Numbered from the stretch's first letter, positions 50,776 through 60,448 are shown. The stretch is 64,000 bases of DNA from Pseudomonas oleovorans subsp. oleovorans (GCF_002197815.1 NZ_NIUB01000022.1:1-64000), one strand, 5' to 3'. Notes: generated from the letters alone by a model not told the origin. Numbers and translations: made by a program.

Positions 50776-51239
50776 AGAAGCCATCAGTATCAGTTCTAAG
50801 CGGAATGAGCAGCGGGATGATTGCCGCCATTCTGGGAACTCTTGTGCTTTGTGTGTTTGGCACACTCAAGCTGGAGGCACGCCGAGAGCTTCCAAGCGAC
50901 TACGACCGCCTTGATCGCAACATCCAGGAAGCCCAGGCGCTGATTTCTGATTACGTTGCTGCACCAGTTCTGCCCCCTCTTGAGGAATCGTGGCGCGAAG
51001 TTGCAGCTGCGCTGGAGTTGAATGGGCTCGAACTCAAGCCGGATGACGGAAGTATGGCCAACGGCTCAGTGAGCACTTACGAGGGGCCATTGAAGCACTG
51101 GGGCGGCATGGTTGATGGGGATGCAAAAACCATCCTGGCCGTGATCAAGAAGGTTCAGCAGACCGAGCCTGTCTACCTGCTCGACTACAGCATGGATGAC
51201 GGCGAGTTCAAATTGTATTTGGCAGTTGTGGGTATCTGA
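50772..51239 (+). CDS. Bitopic inner-membrane pilus-assembly protein
   Basis: 155 residues. One membrane segment near the N-terminus (GMIAAILGTLVLCVFGTLKL), then a coiled helix and a small beta-alpha domain (YEGPLKHWGGM, AKTILAVIKKVQQTEPVYLLDYSMDDGEFKLYLAVV) of the ferredoxin-like type found in PilN/PilO/GspM proteins of pilus alignment complexes. In R64 no gene sits between pilO and pilP, so this is a small departure from the standard order; it may do the job of PilM. Confidence 0.6.
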   Translation: MKKPSVSVLSGMSSGMIAAILGTLVLCVFGTLKLEARRELPSDYDRLDRNIQEAQALISDYVAAPVLPPLEESWREVAAALELNGLELKPDDGSMANGSVSTYEGPLKHWGGMVDGDAKTILAVIKKVQQTEPVYLLDYSMDDGEFKLYLAVVGI

Positions 51240-51241
51240 GC

Positions 51242-51931
51242 ATGAAGAAAGTAAGCGTATTCGCACTCGCTGTAGCGGCAACCATTTCGACCGGCGCCTT
51301 TGCTGAGGGGGCTGAGGATAGTTTGCTGTCCCGCAATCGAACTCTCCAAGAAATGGAGTTCAACAGAGACAAGCTCAAAATTCAGGCCGAAATGGCAAAG
51401 TCATTCAAGGACATGAGTGACGCCGGATTTATCGTGGATCAGCAGGGTGTCCCGAAGGGTATCGGTGACATGGAGCGCTTGGCCCTAGAGGTGCGCCGCA
51501 GAGGCGGGGCGCAGGCAAGCCAGGGATTCAATCCGTCCGATCCTTTCAATGGAGCCGATCCAGTCATTCCCATGCCTGCTGGCCAGGGGCTGTTTGGCGA
51601 GTCGGCATTCTCCGCCCCCTTGCCGGCGCCCGGTCTGCCTGCCGAGGCTGCTAAGCCCGCCGAGCCGGAACCTGAAAAGGTTGAGGTCGTAACAAAGCCT
51701 ACCGAGCGAGAGAAGTCCGAGGGCAAGAAGCTACTGCGGCTGGTTGAGCTGCGCGGAAACAGTGCGTTGTTCTTCACCAATGAGGGCTTCCAGGAGGTCA
51801 AGGTGGGGGACAGCATCTATGACCAGAAACTCACCAAGCTTGGGGTGGATAACGCCACCTTGAAAGGTAAGGACGGTTCTCGCGTCGTTCGCATCGACTG
51901 GACCAAATCTGTGCGTTACGCGGACGACTGA
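51242..51931 (+). CDS. pilP: PilP-type periplasmic pilus biogenesis protein
   Basis: 229 residues. Signal peptide MKKVSVFALAVAATISTGAFA, a coiled-coil section, a Pro/Ala-rich linker, and a C-terminal beta domain (LLRLVELRGNSALFFTNEGFQEVKVGDSIYD by its ends LLRLV and SIYD, then KGKDGSRVVRIDW) of the PilP/HR type. It bridges secretin and inner-membrane complex. Three bases separate it from the ATPase start context. Confidence 0.75.
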   Translation: MKKVSVFALAVAATISTGAFAEGAEDSLLSRNRTLQEMEFNRDKLKIQAEMAKSFKDMSDAGFIVDQQGVPKGIGDMERLALEVRRRGGAQASQGFNPSDPFNGADPVIPMPAGQGLFGESAFSAPLPAPGLPAEAAKPAEPEPEKVEVVTKPTEREKSEGKKLLRLVELRGNSALFFTNEGFQEVKVGDSIYDQKLTKLGVDNATLKGKDGSRVVRIDWTKSVRYADD

Positions 51932-51933
51932 TC

Positions 51934-53703
51934 ATGAACCCCAACACTGACAAAATCCGATTCGCGCAGGCCAAGGTCTACGAGCACCTTGTCAAACACG
52001 GCAAAGTCACGCCTCAAATTGCGGAGAGTCAGCCAGTCTCTGAGTCGATGCAATCGATCATCATTGACGCGATTCGAGTGGCCAAGGATGACGCTGCTGT
52101 TGCTGCGGCAGCGGCTGCGGCGCTGAACATGTTCAACCTGATTGTGCTGGAAGAAGGACTTCCCGTGCATTGTGCCGGCCCGCAGGATGGCTGGTTGGCA
52201 TACAGTGACTACCTCTGCGTCACGAATCCGTTCGACTCGCAGATGGTGAGTAGCGCCACTGCTTGGGCTCGGCGAGAGGACATTGAAGTCCATTCTATTG
52301 CTGTCGTCTCCAATAGCTACCTCTCACAGATTCGAGCGGTACACGGTACAGACAGCAATGATCAGAGTGAGGCTGTCGATGACAAGCTGGCCTTACAGCA
52401 GGTAGAGGACCTGATCCGCCTTGCGGCTCAAATGGACGCGAGTGATGTTCACTTTGTCCCGAACCAATCGGACAAAGTGGACCTCCAGTTTCGTATCGAC
52501 GGCATCCTCCGCGCTCAGAAGAAGATCGATCTTCCTCTCTACGAGACGATGGTCCGTGCCGTACTGGAGCAGCGCTGCCAAGTCCCTCTGCACAGCCTGG
52601 ATCAGCAGGATGGCAAGTTCGAGCTGCAACTGGATAGCAACAAGTCGATCAACCTCCGGGTATCGACATTGCCGGTTAGTCGTCGCTCTGAAACCTCATC
52701 GAAGATGGTCATGCGTCTGCTTGGTAACAACACCAAGCTGGCCAACCTTGGTCGGTTGGGAATGTCGTCGTCCAACTACGACAAGCTGGTGCGGTTCGGG
52801 AACTACCCAAGCGGCCTGATCGTGATGACTGGCCCTACTGGTAGCGGTAAGACCACTGCGCTGTATGCCCAGCTCATTAACATGCAGAACACCAACCCCA
52901 ACCGAAACTTCCACACGGTTGAGGACCCGGTTGAAATGCAGCAGCCGGGGATGAGTCACACCGAAGTCACAGACATTCTGACTTTCGCGAAGGCACTTCG
53001 CGCACTGCTTCGCCAGGACCCAGATGTGATCCTGGTTGGCGAAATGCGTGACGAAGAAACTGCCGAGCTTGGCTACAAAGCAGCAATGACTGGCCACCTC
53101 GTCTTGACCACCCTGCACACCAACAACGCTCATGAATCCATCGGTCGCTTGGAGCGAATGGGCATCGGTATCGACCTGATCGTCTCCAATACAACTGCGT
53201 TTTTGGCACAGCGCTTGGTTCGCTGCCTCTGCCCGCATTGCAAAGTCGAATACCGTTTACAGGACGATGCTGATCGACTCAAAAAGTACGGGCAGAACCC
53301 TGCATTCTCACGCGCCAAGGGTGAGACAAAGGTATTCAAGGCGAAGCTCGGCGGCTGCATCGAGTGCAATGCTACGGGCGAGAAAGGTCGGCACAGCATC
53401 ATCGAAATTCTCGAAATGACCGCTGATGTTCAGGTAGCGCTTTTGAACGGGGCCAATCCTTCGATCCTCCGCCGCAAGCAGATCGCAGAAGGTTCGTTTG
53501 AAGACCTTTGGGATGACGGGCTACGCCTCATTGCGGAAGGCGTTATTGGATTCGATCAACTCGAAGCGCAGCTCAAGCCATACGAAGTGGATCGAGTTGA
53601 GGTGAATGCCCCCTTGGGTTCAGGGCAAGCTATTCCAGTTGCTGTTCGAGCCCCCGATTCTCGCCCATCGACCAGCGCTCAGCCGGACCTGACCACGCTT
53701 TAA
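51934..53703 (+). CDS. pilQ: PilQ/PilB-type pilus extension ATPase (GspE family)
   Basis: 589 residues. Walker A TGPTGSGKTTALYAQL near residue 300, Asp box around HTVEDPVEM, Walker B VILVGEMRDEETAE near 365, and His box GHLVLTTLHTNNAHES. A four-cysteine zinc site (CLCPHC near 431 and CIECNATGEKGR near 478) is typical for assembly ATPases of the PilB/GspE type rather than the retraction ATPase PilT. A 150-residue N-terminal domain precedes it. No PilT gene is visible in this window. Confidence 0.93.
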   Translation: MNPNTDKIRFAQAKVYEHLVKHGKVTPQIAESQPVSESMQSIIIDAIRVAKDDAAVAAAAAAALNMFNLIVLEEGLPVHCAGPQDGWLAYSDYLCVTNPFDSQMVSSATAWARREDIEVHSIAVVSNSYLSQIRAVHGTDSNDQSEAVDDKLALQQVEDLIRLAAQMDASDVHFVPNQSDKVDLQFRIDGILRAQKKIDLPLYETMVRAVLEQRCQVPLHSLDQQDGKFELQLDSNKSINLRVSTLPVSRRSETSSKMVMRLLGNNTKLANLGRLGMSSSNYDKLVRFGNYPSGLIVMTGPTGSGKTTALYAQLINMQNTNPNRNFHTVEDPVEMQQPGMSHTEVTDILTFAKALRALLRQDPDVILVGEMRDEETAELGYKAAMTGHLVLTTLHTNNAHESIGRLERMGIGIDLIVSNTTAFLAQRLVRCLCPHCKVEYRLQDDADRLKKYGQNPAFSRAKGETKVFKAKLGGCIECNATGEKGRHSIIEILEMTADVQVALLNGANPSILRRKQIAEGSFEDLWDDGLRLIAEGVIGFDQLEAQLKPYEVDRVEVNAPLGSGQAIPVAVRAPDSRPSTSAQPDLTTL

Positions 53704-53729
53704 CGTTTGACCACCAGGAGAAAGACCAT

Positions 53730-54224
53730 ATGCAACAAGTAACTGTCGAGCAGGCGCAGCAGATGATCCAACCGGATCGGATGATGAAGGCCAAAAAGGG
53801 CCAGCAGGGTTTCACCCTTGTCGAGCTGGTTGTCGTACTTGCCATCCTCGCACTGATTATCGGTGTCATGTCCTCCGGCCTGTTCCAGTCCAAGGAAGAT
53901 GCCAAGGTGCAGGCCGCGAAAACTCAGCTGCTCAAGGATTTCCCGAGCGCGATCACCCGGCTCGTCACCATGTCCAACAAGTGCAACAACACCACCATCA
54001 CCTACGCCAAGATGGTAGAGCGCGGCGCTCCACAAGAAACCGTTTTTGGTGGCGCGTGGACTGTGGCCACTTCTGGTGGCAACACCGCGACCGTGACCTA
54101 CCCGCTCGACCTGCAAGACACCGCCTTGGCCACCAGCTTGAAGGACTCGCTGGTAACTGCGCCAAACGTCAAGTCCGCAACTGGCACCGCTGCCCAAGTG
54201 GTAGTCGCCTACCGCTGCAACTAA
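53730..54224 (+). CDS. pilS: Type IVb major prepilin (PilS-like)
   Basis: 164 residues. Prepilin cleavage site at Gly27-Phe28 (KGQQG/FTLVELVVVLAILAL), with the required Glu at +5. The leader is long and the hydrophobic segment ends near residue 48, both type IVb traits. Two cysteines (SNKCNNT and the C-terminal YRCN) would form the usual pilin disulfide. Leader AGGAGAAAGACC gives strong translation. It is the likely major subunit of the pilus. Confidence 0.88.
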   Translation: MQQVTVEQAQQMIQPDRMMKAKKGQQGFTLVELVVVLAILALIIGVMSSGLFQSKEDAKVQAAKTQLLKDFPSAITRLVTMSNKCNNTTITYAKMVERGAPQETVFGGAWTVATSGGNTATVTYPLDLQDTALATSLKDSLVTAPNVKSATGTAAQVVVAYRCN

Positions 54225-54239
54225 GTTGGGTAACTGGGA

Positions 54240-55400
54240 ATGGCTTACTTCGTAATCAAGCACATTGGTCCTGATGGCACCTTTCAGGCCAAGCCAATCG
54301 AAGCTCTGACCAGGGAGGAAGCCATTTCCAGGTCCGGCTTGCAAAGTCGGAACATCCATAGCGTTGAGGTGGATCACCTTGGCGCACTTCGGGCGGCGCT
54401 GACCGAGAAGCGCCTTCCCCTAACAGAACAAGTGCTCGCGCTTGTTACTGTTGCCTCCAAGCTCGAAGCCGGCAAAACCCCAGGTCGAGCTATCACGGAG
54501 GCCGTTGACCTTTCTAAGCTTGGCTTGGCTCAGGCAGACCTCAGCGGATGTGAGCGTCCATCGGACTATCTCAAGCTGATGCGTTTTGATGAGACAGCAA
54601 TCCTCCTTGCGGATGCCGGCGACAAGGCGGGCAACCTTTCGGATTCCTTGAAGCGTGCTGCATCTGTACTGCGCGACCGCATGAAGACGAAAAAAGAGTT
54701 CGCAAAGCCGATGAAGACGGCTGCGATCAACTTCGTGGTGGGTGTGACTGCTGGAATCGGATTCCCAATCTTCGGCGGGAGCATGCTGCGAGAGTTCATC
54801 TACAAGCAGAAGTTCCCGATCACACCTACGTCGCTAAGTCATTTGCTGATGTGGCTCGAAAACTTCTACATGACCTACTGGCCAGTCATCGTGGGCTTGT
54901 TGGTCGCTGCATTCATTTTCCGAAACCAAGTTTGGGAAACCTGCCGTAGATGGCCGGTTTTCAATCTGTTCGATGACCGTCTGCGCTGTAAGAGGGGTTT
55001 GGAGTTCGTTCAAACCTATCAGCTTTTAACGGCCTCTGGATTTACGACGCCCCAGGTGTTGCGGTTCATGCTGGAGCGTTCCAAGGGTCGCCACCGCGTC
55101 TTGTATGAAGAAGCTCTGGAGCGCAACAAAGAAGGTCGCGAACTGGGATTGGTATTCGATAGCGAGGAATGGCCTCAGATCATCCAGCAGAACCTAAAGG
55201 GCTTCGAGCAGCAAAACATTGATGGCCGTGGCCGGATTCTCTCCAACCTCTCCGAAGCGCTGACGGAAATGTTCATCCAGTATTCGGAGAAGATCGCCAC
55301 AAGCATGTCTCGGGGCGCGATGGCGGTTCTCATCAGCTCGATCCTACTGTTCGCACTCGGCTTCTATGTGCCGATGATGACCATGCGGATGAGCATGTGA
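54240..55400 (+). CDS. pilR: PilR/GspF-type inner-membrane platform protein
   Basis: 386 residues. Two GspF-like halves: a helical domain about 55-155 with LVTVASKLEAGKTPGRAITEA and LADAGDKAGNLSDSLKRAASVLRDRMK, membrane segments near 165-185 and 215-235, a second helical domain with FVQTYQLLTASGFTTPQVLRFM, and a last membrane segment near 360-382. It anchors the ATPase and pilin feeding. Its stop overlaps the next start (TGATG). Confidence 0.88.
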   Translation: MAYFVIKHIGPDGTFQAKPIEALTREEAISRSGLQSRNIHSVEVDHLGALRAALTEKRLPLTEQVLALVTVASKLEAGKTPGRAITEAVDLSKLGLAQADLSGCERPSDYLKLMRFDETAILLADAGDKAGNLSDSLKRAASVLRDRMKTKKEFAKPMKTAAINFVVGVTAGIGFPIFGGSMLREFIYKQKFPITPTSLSHLLMWLENFYMTYWPVIVGLLVAAFIFRNQVWETCRRWPVFNLFDDRLRCKRGLEFVQTYQLLTASGFTTPQVLRFMLERSKGRHRVLYEEALERNKEGRELGLVFDSEEWPQIIQQNLKGFEQQNIDGRGRILSNLSEALTEMFIQYSEKIATSMSRGAMAVLISSILLFALGFYVPMMTMRMSM

Positions 55401-55924
55401 TGAGAGCGCAGCAAGCTGGTTTTACTGCAATCGAAATGGTGGTGGTCCTCGCGATCATCGCCATCATTCTGGCATTCATGCTGCCGGTGATTGCTGAGCC
55501 GATTGAGCAGGCAAAAATCAGAGGTGCAGTTTCTCAGGCGAAAGAAATCGTCGCGGCCTGCAATGTTGCGCGGGTATCTCCAGCGTCTACATCGCGTAAC
55601 GCCACCACATTGGTCGTCTCCAGTACATACGGCCCTGGCTATAGCGCGTGGACCGCTGTGTCGGTCCTCAAAGGCCTTCTGTCTTCCGATTACGTGATCC
55701 CCGACGAGAACCCCTTCGGCAACCCGTACTACTTCAAGATGACAGACAAGTCCTGCACCGTCGCTGTTGAGTTGAATCGGACTGTAGATGGGTGGGAGGG
55801 CTATGACCTGGAAACAGCAGGCACCAAATCTCGAATTATCGTCGCGACACCTGCCCGCAGCACAGCTGGGCCGGCTTGGGTGCAGCATCAGAAACGGCTT
55901 TTGACTGGCGAGTCCATTCGCTGA
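55400..55924 (+). CDS. Minor prepilin-like protein 1
   Basis: 174 residues from the ATG at 55400. Very short leader with cleavage at Gly7-Phe8 (AQQAG/FTAIEMVVVLAIIAIIL) and Glu at +5. Cysteines at CNVAR and KSCTVAVEL may pair. The short leader is type IVa-like while the neighbouring PilS is type IVb-like. The extra pilin-type proteins could form the tip or initiate assembly. Confidence 0.8.
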   Translation: MRAQQAGFTAIEMVVVLAIIAIILAFMLPVIAEPIEQAKIRGAVSQAKEIVAACNVARVSPASTSRNATTLVVSSTYGPGYSAWTAVSVLKGLLSSDYVIPDENPFGNPYYFKMTDKSCTVAVELNRTVDGWEGYDLETAGTKSRIIVATPARSTAGPAWVQHQKRLLTGESIR

Positions 55925-55941
55925 GGGAAGTGAGGTTCAAA

Positions 55942-56943
55942 ATGAAAATGTCCAAGGCTCGGAAGCAAGCAGGTTTCACGCTTATTGAGTTGGTTGTGGT
56001 CATGGCGGTCATGGCGCTTATCGCCGCCCTGATGACTCCGAACATGATGGAGGAACTGAACCTGCGTCGGGCCAACCTTACAGCGGAAGACACCACGGCA
56101 ATACTCGACGCGGCGAGAAGTTATCGAGTGGCTACTGCATCTTGGCCGGGCGGCGTCCCCTGCTCAACCGCCATCAGCGTCCTTAAAACGGGTGGCTACC
56201 TCGGCGCCATGAGCACCGACAACCGCTACAACAACCCAATCACAACATCTTGCGATGCAAGAACTTTCAGTGTTGTCCAGTCAGCCGTTAAGGACTGGGA
56301 TGGCTATCTGGTGAACAGTATTGCCGGAACGGAAATCACCGCCGCAGCGACGAACACAATCAGATCGACGATTGGTGTGCCGGGCAGCGAGCCCGCGCTG
56401 AGAAACAAACTGACGCGTGTTGATACTGGTAATCCAGAGGATAACCGCATGCGCACCACCCTCTTGATGGGCGGCCAGCAGATCAACGAAGCAGGCAACA
56501 TCAACTTCTCCCAGGCAAATCCGACTTTAAGCGCCCAGTCAGGAAGCTTAACGCTGAGTGCGCAGAATGGTCAGGTGATTATCCCGGCAGGGCAGACCCT
56601 CACTGTAGATGACGTGGTGGTGCGTTCTAGAGGCAACCGCCGCCTCTCGGCTAGCCTGCCCAATTTCGTCCACATAGGTACTTATATCGTTCGAGATGGC
56701 TGGCTTGTTCAGCAGCCCACTTGCGCAGCAGGCGGAGTTCCCAAAGGGGCTCTCCGTCCAGCCGCAATGCGAGGCGGATATTCGGGTTCGTATGATCCGG
56801 CTTTCGTTGGTCGTTATGGTTTCAACTACCGGCTCACACCAGTAGGCGCCTACTGGAGCGTGACAGCTGTAGCGGAGGGGTACGCAGTTGACTACGCGAA
56901 CCTCGACTCGCTTGTTGATGTTTTCTGCTACTACCCAACCTGA
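55942..56943 (+). CDS. Minor prepilin-like protein 2 (possible PilV-like tip protein)
   Basis: 333 residues from the ATG at 55942. Cleavage at Gly11-Phe12 (RKQAG/FTLIELVVVMAVMALIAAL), Glu at +5. It is twice as long as the other pilins, with a Ser/Gln/Asn-rich middle (NFSQANPTLSAQSGSLTLSAQ) and a C-terminal Gly/Tyr-rich domain with cysteines (QPTCAAGG and VFCYYPT). Size and order (pilR, then pilins) fit a PilV-like adhesive tip. It ends 9 bases before the first radical SAM gene. Confidence 0.75.
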   Translation: MKMSKARKQAGFTLIELVVVMAVMALIAALMTPNMMEELNLRRANLTAEDTTAILDAARSYRVATASWPGGVPCSTAISVLKTGGYLGAMSTDNRYNNPITTSCDARTFSVVQSAVKDWDGYLVNSIAGTEITAAATNTIRSTIGVPGSEPALRNKLTRVDTGNPEDNRMRTTLLMGGQQINEAGNINFSQANPTLSAQSGSLTLSAQNGQVIIPAGQTLTVDDVVVRSRGNRRLSASLPNFVHIGTYIVRDGWLVQQPTCAAGGVPKGALRPAAMRGGYSGSYDPAFVGRYGFNYRLTPVGAYWSVTAVAEGYAVDYANLDSLVDVFCYYPT

Positions 56944-56952
56944 GATTTCGTA

Positions 56953-58152
56953 ATGCCCTATTCGGTGGTCATAGCTAAGCCAACTAAGGAGTGCAATGCT
57001 GATTGCACTTACTGCTCTGCGCCACCAGATGGGGCGGCACGCTGGTCCCTAGATAATTTCAAGACGATCTTGAACCGCCTCCAGGGAAACCTGACGCCGC
57101 AGGTAGATTGGATTTGGCACGGCGGGGAGCCGATGCTCATGGGGCCTGAGTATTTCCGCGCATGCGCGGAATACGCCAAATCCCAAGGCGTGAATCTGAA
57201 CTTTGCCATCCAGACCAATCTGCTGGGCTACAACTCAGGTCGCTGGAGGGGTGTTTTCGAAGAAGTCTTCGGCGGACGAATCTCAACCAGTTTCGACCCA
57301 TACAAGAAATACAGGACCGTGAAGGGGAAGGCCGAGACATACGACCGCATGTTCTGGCGGGCGATGGATGAAGTCATTGCTGACGGCTTTCGCCCATTGG
57401 TAATTGGGGTCTATGACGAGGGCGCTGCTGATCGCGCAGCGATTATGTTTGACCGCGCCAATGCCTACGGAAATTTCGGATTCGACATTCGCTTCAATTA
57501 CGCCTACCCCGCAGGTCGGGTGCGTAACGCCGGCATGCTGATTCAGCCTCAGACCTATGGGCAGATGCTCATTGACCTCTATAACCGCTGGATCAGTGAG
57601 GTCCCGAGCTTCAACATTACTCCGCTAGATCAGATGCTTTCGAAGGTTGCGGGCTTCCGAGCACTTCTTTGCCCATGGACAAAATCCTGTGGTGGCAAAT
57701 TCCTGACCATCGACCCTGACGGCACCGTTTTCAATTGCTCGGAGTTCAGTGATCTTGGGGACCCGGCGCATCGTTTTGGGAACATCCTAACCGGAGCTGT
57801 CCAGGTGGCAGCCCAGCCAGTGCAGGTCCAGTATTACTCTGGGGCTGACGTGGTTCCTGCTCTGGCGTCTTCGCCGGCCTCACGCGAGATTATCCAACGA
57901 AGCCGCAATGTCCCCCCGGACTGCAAGACCTGCCGGCACTTTCAAGAGTGCCAGGGCGGCTGCGCCCGCGACGCCGTGCTGTTCGAGCGCGGAATGGGGG
58001 GGAAGTTTGCCTACTGCCAGTCGTGGAAGATGGTCTTTGATCGGCTCAAAGAGTCGGTGCTAACGGGCGAAGCTGACCGAGTGCTCTACCGGCTAGGTAT
58101 TGACCCGGTTGCTGCTCGATACAGGCTACAAGCTGGGCAGGGTGCTGCCTAA
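56953..58152 (+). CDS. Radical SAM/SPASM peptide maturase 1
   Basis: 399 residues. The [4Fe-4S] motif is Cys14-x3-Cys18-x2-Cys21 (CNADCTYC), with GGEP near 55. The C-terminal SPASM region has CPWTKSCGGKFLTIDPDGTVFNCSE (by its ends CPW and NCSE), then CKTCRHFQECQGGCARDA and YC, enough for two auxiliary clusters. Such enzymes cleave S-adenosylmethionine to a radical and form carbon-carbon or thioether links in peptides. The window palindrome lies in codons 68-73 region (FRACAEYAKS), so the DNA site is kept within a conserved-looking helix. Stop overlaps the next start (TAATG). Confidence 0.9.
   Translation: MPYSVVIAKPTKECNADCTYCSAPPDGAARWSLDNFKTILNRLQGNLTPQVDWIWHGGEPMLMGPEYFRACAEYAKSQGVNLNFAIQTNLLGYNSGRWRGVFEEVFGGRISTSFDPYKKYRTVKGKAETYDRMFWRAMDEVIADGFRPLVIGVYDEGAADRAAIMFDRANAYGNFGFDIRFNYAYPAGRVRNAGMLIQPQTYGQMLIDLYNRWISEVPSFNITPLDQMLSKVAGFRALLCPWTKSCGGKFLTIDPDGTVFNCSEFSDLGDPAHRFGNILTGAVQVAAQPVQVQYYSGADVVPALASSPASREIIQRSRNVPPDCKTCRHFQECQGGCARDAVLFERGMGGKFAYCQSWKMVFDRLKESVLTGEADRVLYRLGIDPVAARYRLQAGQGAA
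57154..57171. repeat. Window-wide palindrome, copy 9 (inside radical SAM gene 1)
   Basis: 18-bp perfect palindrome TTCCGCGCATGCGCGGAA. Confidence 0.9.
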
Positions 58153-59294
58153 TGTTGACCGTGTACCTCAAGCCCACGAACTACTGCAATGTGGGTTGCG
58201 ACTTCTGCTATTTGCCCGAGGATGTTCGGGCCAACAAAGCACGCATGTCTGCTGACACCCTTGATGCGACGCTAGAGTTAATTCACGACCTTGCCCTGCG
58301 CGAAGGGCATGATCGCATTGCCATCCTCTACCATGGCGGTGAGCCGCTAAGCTTGAACGCTGATGCGTTGACTTGGTACTCCGACAGAGTGAGAGAAGGC
58401 CTCGGTCGGTTTGAGGTCCAGGAGGCTATTCAGACGAGCCTTATCCCGCTTCGCGAGAGCCATATCGGCTTCATCAAAGATCGATGCGATTCCTTTGTTG
58501 GATCATCCCTGGACTTCACAGGACGCACGCTCAACGGCTCCAATGAGAGGTACGTTGACCTCTGGTTGCGCAAAGTGGATTTAGCCCGGAGCAACGGCAT
58601 CGCAGTAGGACCGATCATGGTGCCCACCACGAACGAGACTGCAAACCCCGCAAAGGTCTATGAGTGGTTCAAAGGGCATGGGTTCGAGCAATTCAACATC
58701 GAGCGTTACAACGCCTATGGGGCGGGTGCTGACCGCCCTGACAATCGTCAACATAGCGATTTCCTGAAAGCGCTTTTTGATTTGGCAATGGCAGACATTG
58801 CAGCTGGCAGGCCATTCGTGGCTAACAACGCTGTGGCGGCTTCGATTGGCGGCGTGCTTCATGGTCAGCCCGGTGAGCGCTGGGGCGGAAAGTGCCAGCG
58901 AGATTTCCTCGTCGTGAACCCAGACGGGTCACTCAATACTTGCCCTGATCGTATCGAGTACGAGCAAGGGCAGTGGCCGAAGGCGCAGGACGGGATCGAT
59001 GCCTTTCAGGCAAGCCCTGTGCGCAGGAGCTGGATCAAAGTCCAGATGATCGAGCATGTGGCTAATCACTGCCAGACGTGCCCATTCCGAAGCTTCTGCA
59101 AGTCCGGGTGCCCGATCACTGATCATCAGGTACATACCGGCAGCGGCGAGTGCGCTGGCTACCGCTCTCATCTGCACCATGTACAAGCTTATGTGAGCAC
59201 TCCCATTGGGAGGCAGCATGCGTCGGCATACCTCGCCGCAGCAGGACACATTGCATTCGACCCCTACACATACGGAATGGAGCGCGTCCGTTGA
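58152..59294 (+). CDS. Radical SAM/SPASM peptide maturase 2
   Basis: 380 residues. Cys12-x3-Cys16-x2-Cys19 (CNVGCDFC), then YHGGEPL. SPASM cysteines: GKCQRDFLVVNPDGSLNTCPD, CQTCPFRSFCKSGCPIT and GECAGYRS (given by short ends). Closest in layout to enzyme 3. It is translationally coupled to enzyme 1 by TAATG and ends a few bases before enzyme 3, so the first three enzymes are one unit. Confidence 0.9.
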   Translation: MLTVYLKPTNYCNVGCDFCYLPEDVRANKARMSADTLDATLELIHDLALREGHDRIAILYHGGEPLSLNADALTWYSDRVREGLGRFEVQEAIQTSLIPLRESHIGFIKDRCDSFVGSSLDFTGRTLNGSNERYVDLWLRKVDLARSNGIAVGPIMVPTTNETANPAKVYEWFKGHGFEQFNIERYNAYGAGADRPDNRQHSDFLKALFDLAMADIAAGRPFVANNAVAASIGGVLHGQPGERWGGKCQRDFLVVNPDGSLNTCPDRIEYEQGQWPKAQDGIDAFQASPVRRSWIKVQMIEHVANHCQTCPFRSFCKSGCPITDHQVHTGSGECAGYRSHLHHVQAYVSTPIGRQHASAYLAAAGHIAFDPYTYGMERVR

Positions 59295-59320
59295 TTCAGG
59301 CCGGCAAAGAGTTCGATCAG

Positions 59321-60409
59321 ATGATTTATGTGCGCCTCATCGAGGCGTGCAACTTGCACTGTGAGCATTGTTTCATCCCGAACAATCCGAAGCGGATGCA
59401 ATGGTCGGACATAGAGGCTATTCCCCAGCGCATTCGTGGTTTTGCAGCGCCAGGGCAGACTCTCCTGTTTCAGTTTCACGGTGGAGAGCCGACCCTTGTG
59501 GGTGCGGAGTTTCTTCGCAAGGTCTGCGTTTACCTCCGAACCGAGCTGTCGGACTATGAGGTGCAGTTCAGCATCCAGACCAACCTCATGAATTTTGACC
59601 TCCGTTGGGCCGAGCTGTATCGAGAGTTCTTCGGTGGTCAGGTTGGTGTTTCGTGGGATCACCGCATCCGCCTGATGCGCAAGGGGCGCCCTGAATCCAA
59701 TGCCGAATTCGAGAAGGCGTTCTGGAAGCACGTAGTTGAGTTGCAACAGCAGGGCCTTTCCCCTTACATGGTCATCACGACGACTAGACCTTTGCTTGAG
59801 CGATTCAAGAATCCCCGCGAGCTAATCGACTTTCTCCTTGAGAAAGGAATCAGTCTTGTGCATTTCGAGCGCTTGACCAAAACGGGGTACGCGATCAGCA
59901 ATTGGCACTGGCTGGGTGTTTCCAACCGTGAGTACAGCACTTGGATAGGCCGTTTTGCTGTAGCCTACATGCGCTTTGTGCGGGAGGAACGCAGTGGCAA
60001 ACAGCCGCTGAACATTTCCCCTCTCGACGGGCTCATCGAAAGTGTCCGCAGGCTTCGAGCAGGCAAGGCCGGGGGGTACGGATGTTTGTCGGGGAAGTGC
60101 GATACGCGCTTCCATACTTTTGATCAGACGGGTTACTACGCGGCGTGTACAGCTCTCACATCCGAAGTTAGCAATCGGAATGCAGTAGGCGCGGCAGTTG
60201 TTGATACGGCAGGTCTAAGCGAGACAAGGCAGGTTAGGCAAATGAGTTGCCTTGACTGCCGGTTTAAGCCGATCTGCTCTAGCGGGTGTATGGCAACACC
60301 TAAGACAGACGAGTCCGGGGAGTGTTCCGGGGGCTATCAGGCGTTCAAATTACTGAATGCCTGTTTGGCCTCGGCTGAGAGCCCTAGCCTCATAGCTGTT
60401 GCAGGGTGA
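59321..60409 (+). CDS. Radical SAM/SPASM peptide maturase 3
   Basis: 362 residues from the ATG at 59321, which gives MIYVRLIEACNLHC, parallel to the start of enzyme 2; a TTG at 59291 overlapping the previous stop is an alternative. Cluster cysteines 10, 14 and 17 (CNLHCEHC), then FHGGEPT. The C-terminal SPASM set is KCDTRFHTFD, AACTALT, CLDCRFKPICSSGCMATP and GECSGGYQ. It is followed, after 39 bases, by the candidate precursor gene with its own strong ribosome site. Confidence 0.88.
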   Translation: MIYVRLIEACNLHCEHCFIPNNPKRMQWSDIEAIPQRIRGFAAPGQTLLFQFHGGEPTLVGAEFLRKVCVYLRTELSDYEVQFSIQTNLMNFDLRWAELYREFFGGQVGVSWDHRIRLMRKGRPESNAEFEKAFWKHVVELQQQGLSPYMVITTTRPLLERFKNPRELIDFLLEKGISLVHFERLTKTGYAISNWHWLGVSNREYSTWIGRFAVAYMRFVREERSGKQPLNISPLDGLIESVRRLRAGKAGGYGCLSGKCDTRFHTFDQTGYYAACTALTSEVSNRNAVGAAVVDTAGLSETRQVRQMSCLDCRFKPICSSGCMATPKTDESGECSGGYQAFKLLNACLASAESPSLIAVAG

Positions 60410-60448
60410 ATCGATGGCCTCCGGGTCACATTGAACAGGAGAAGGGGT

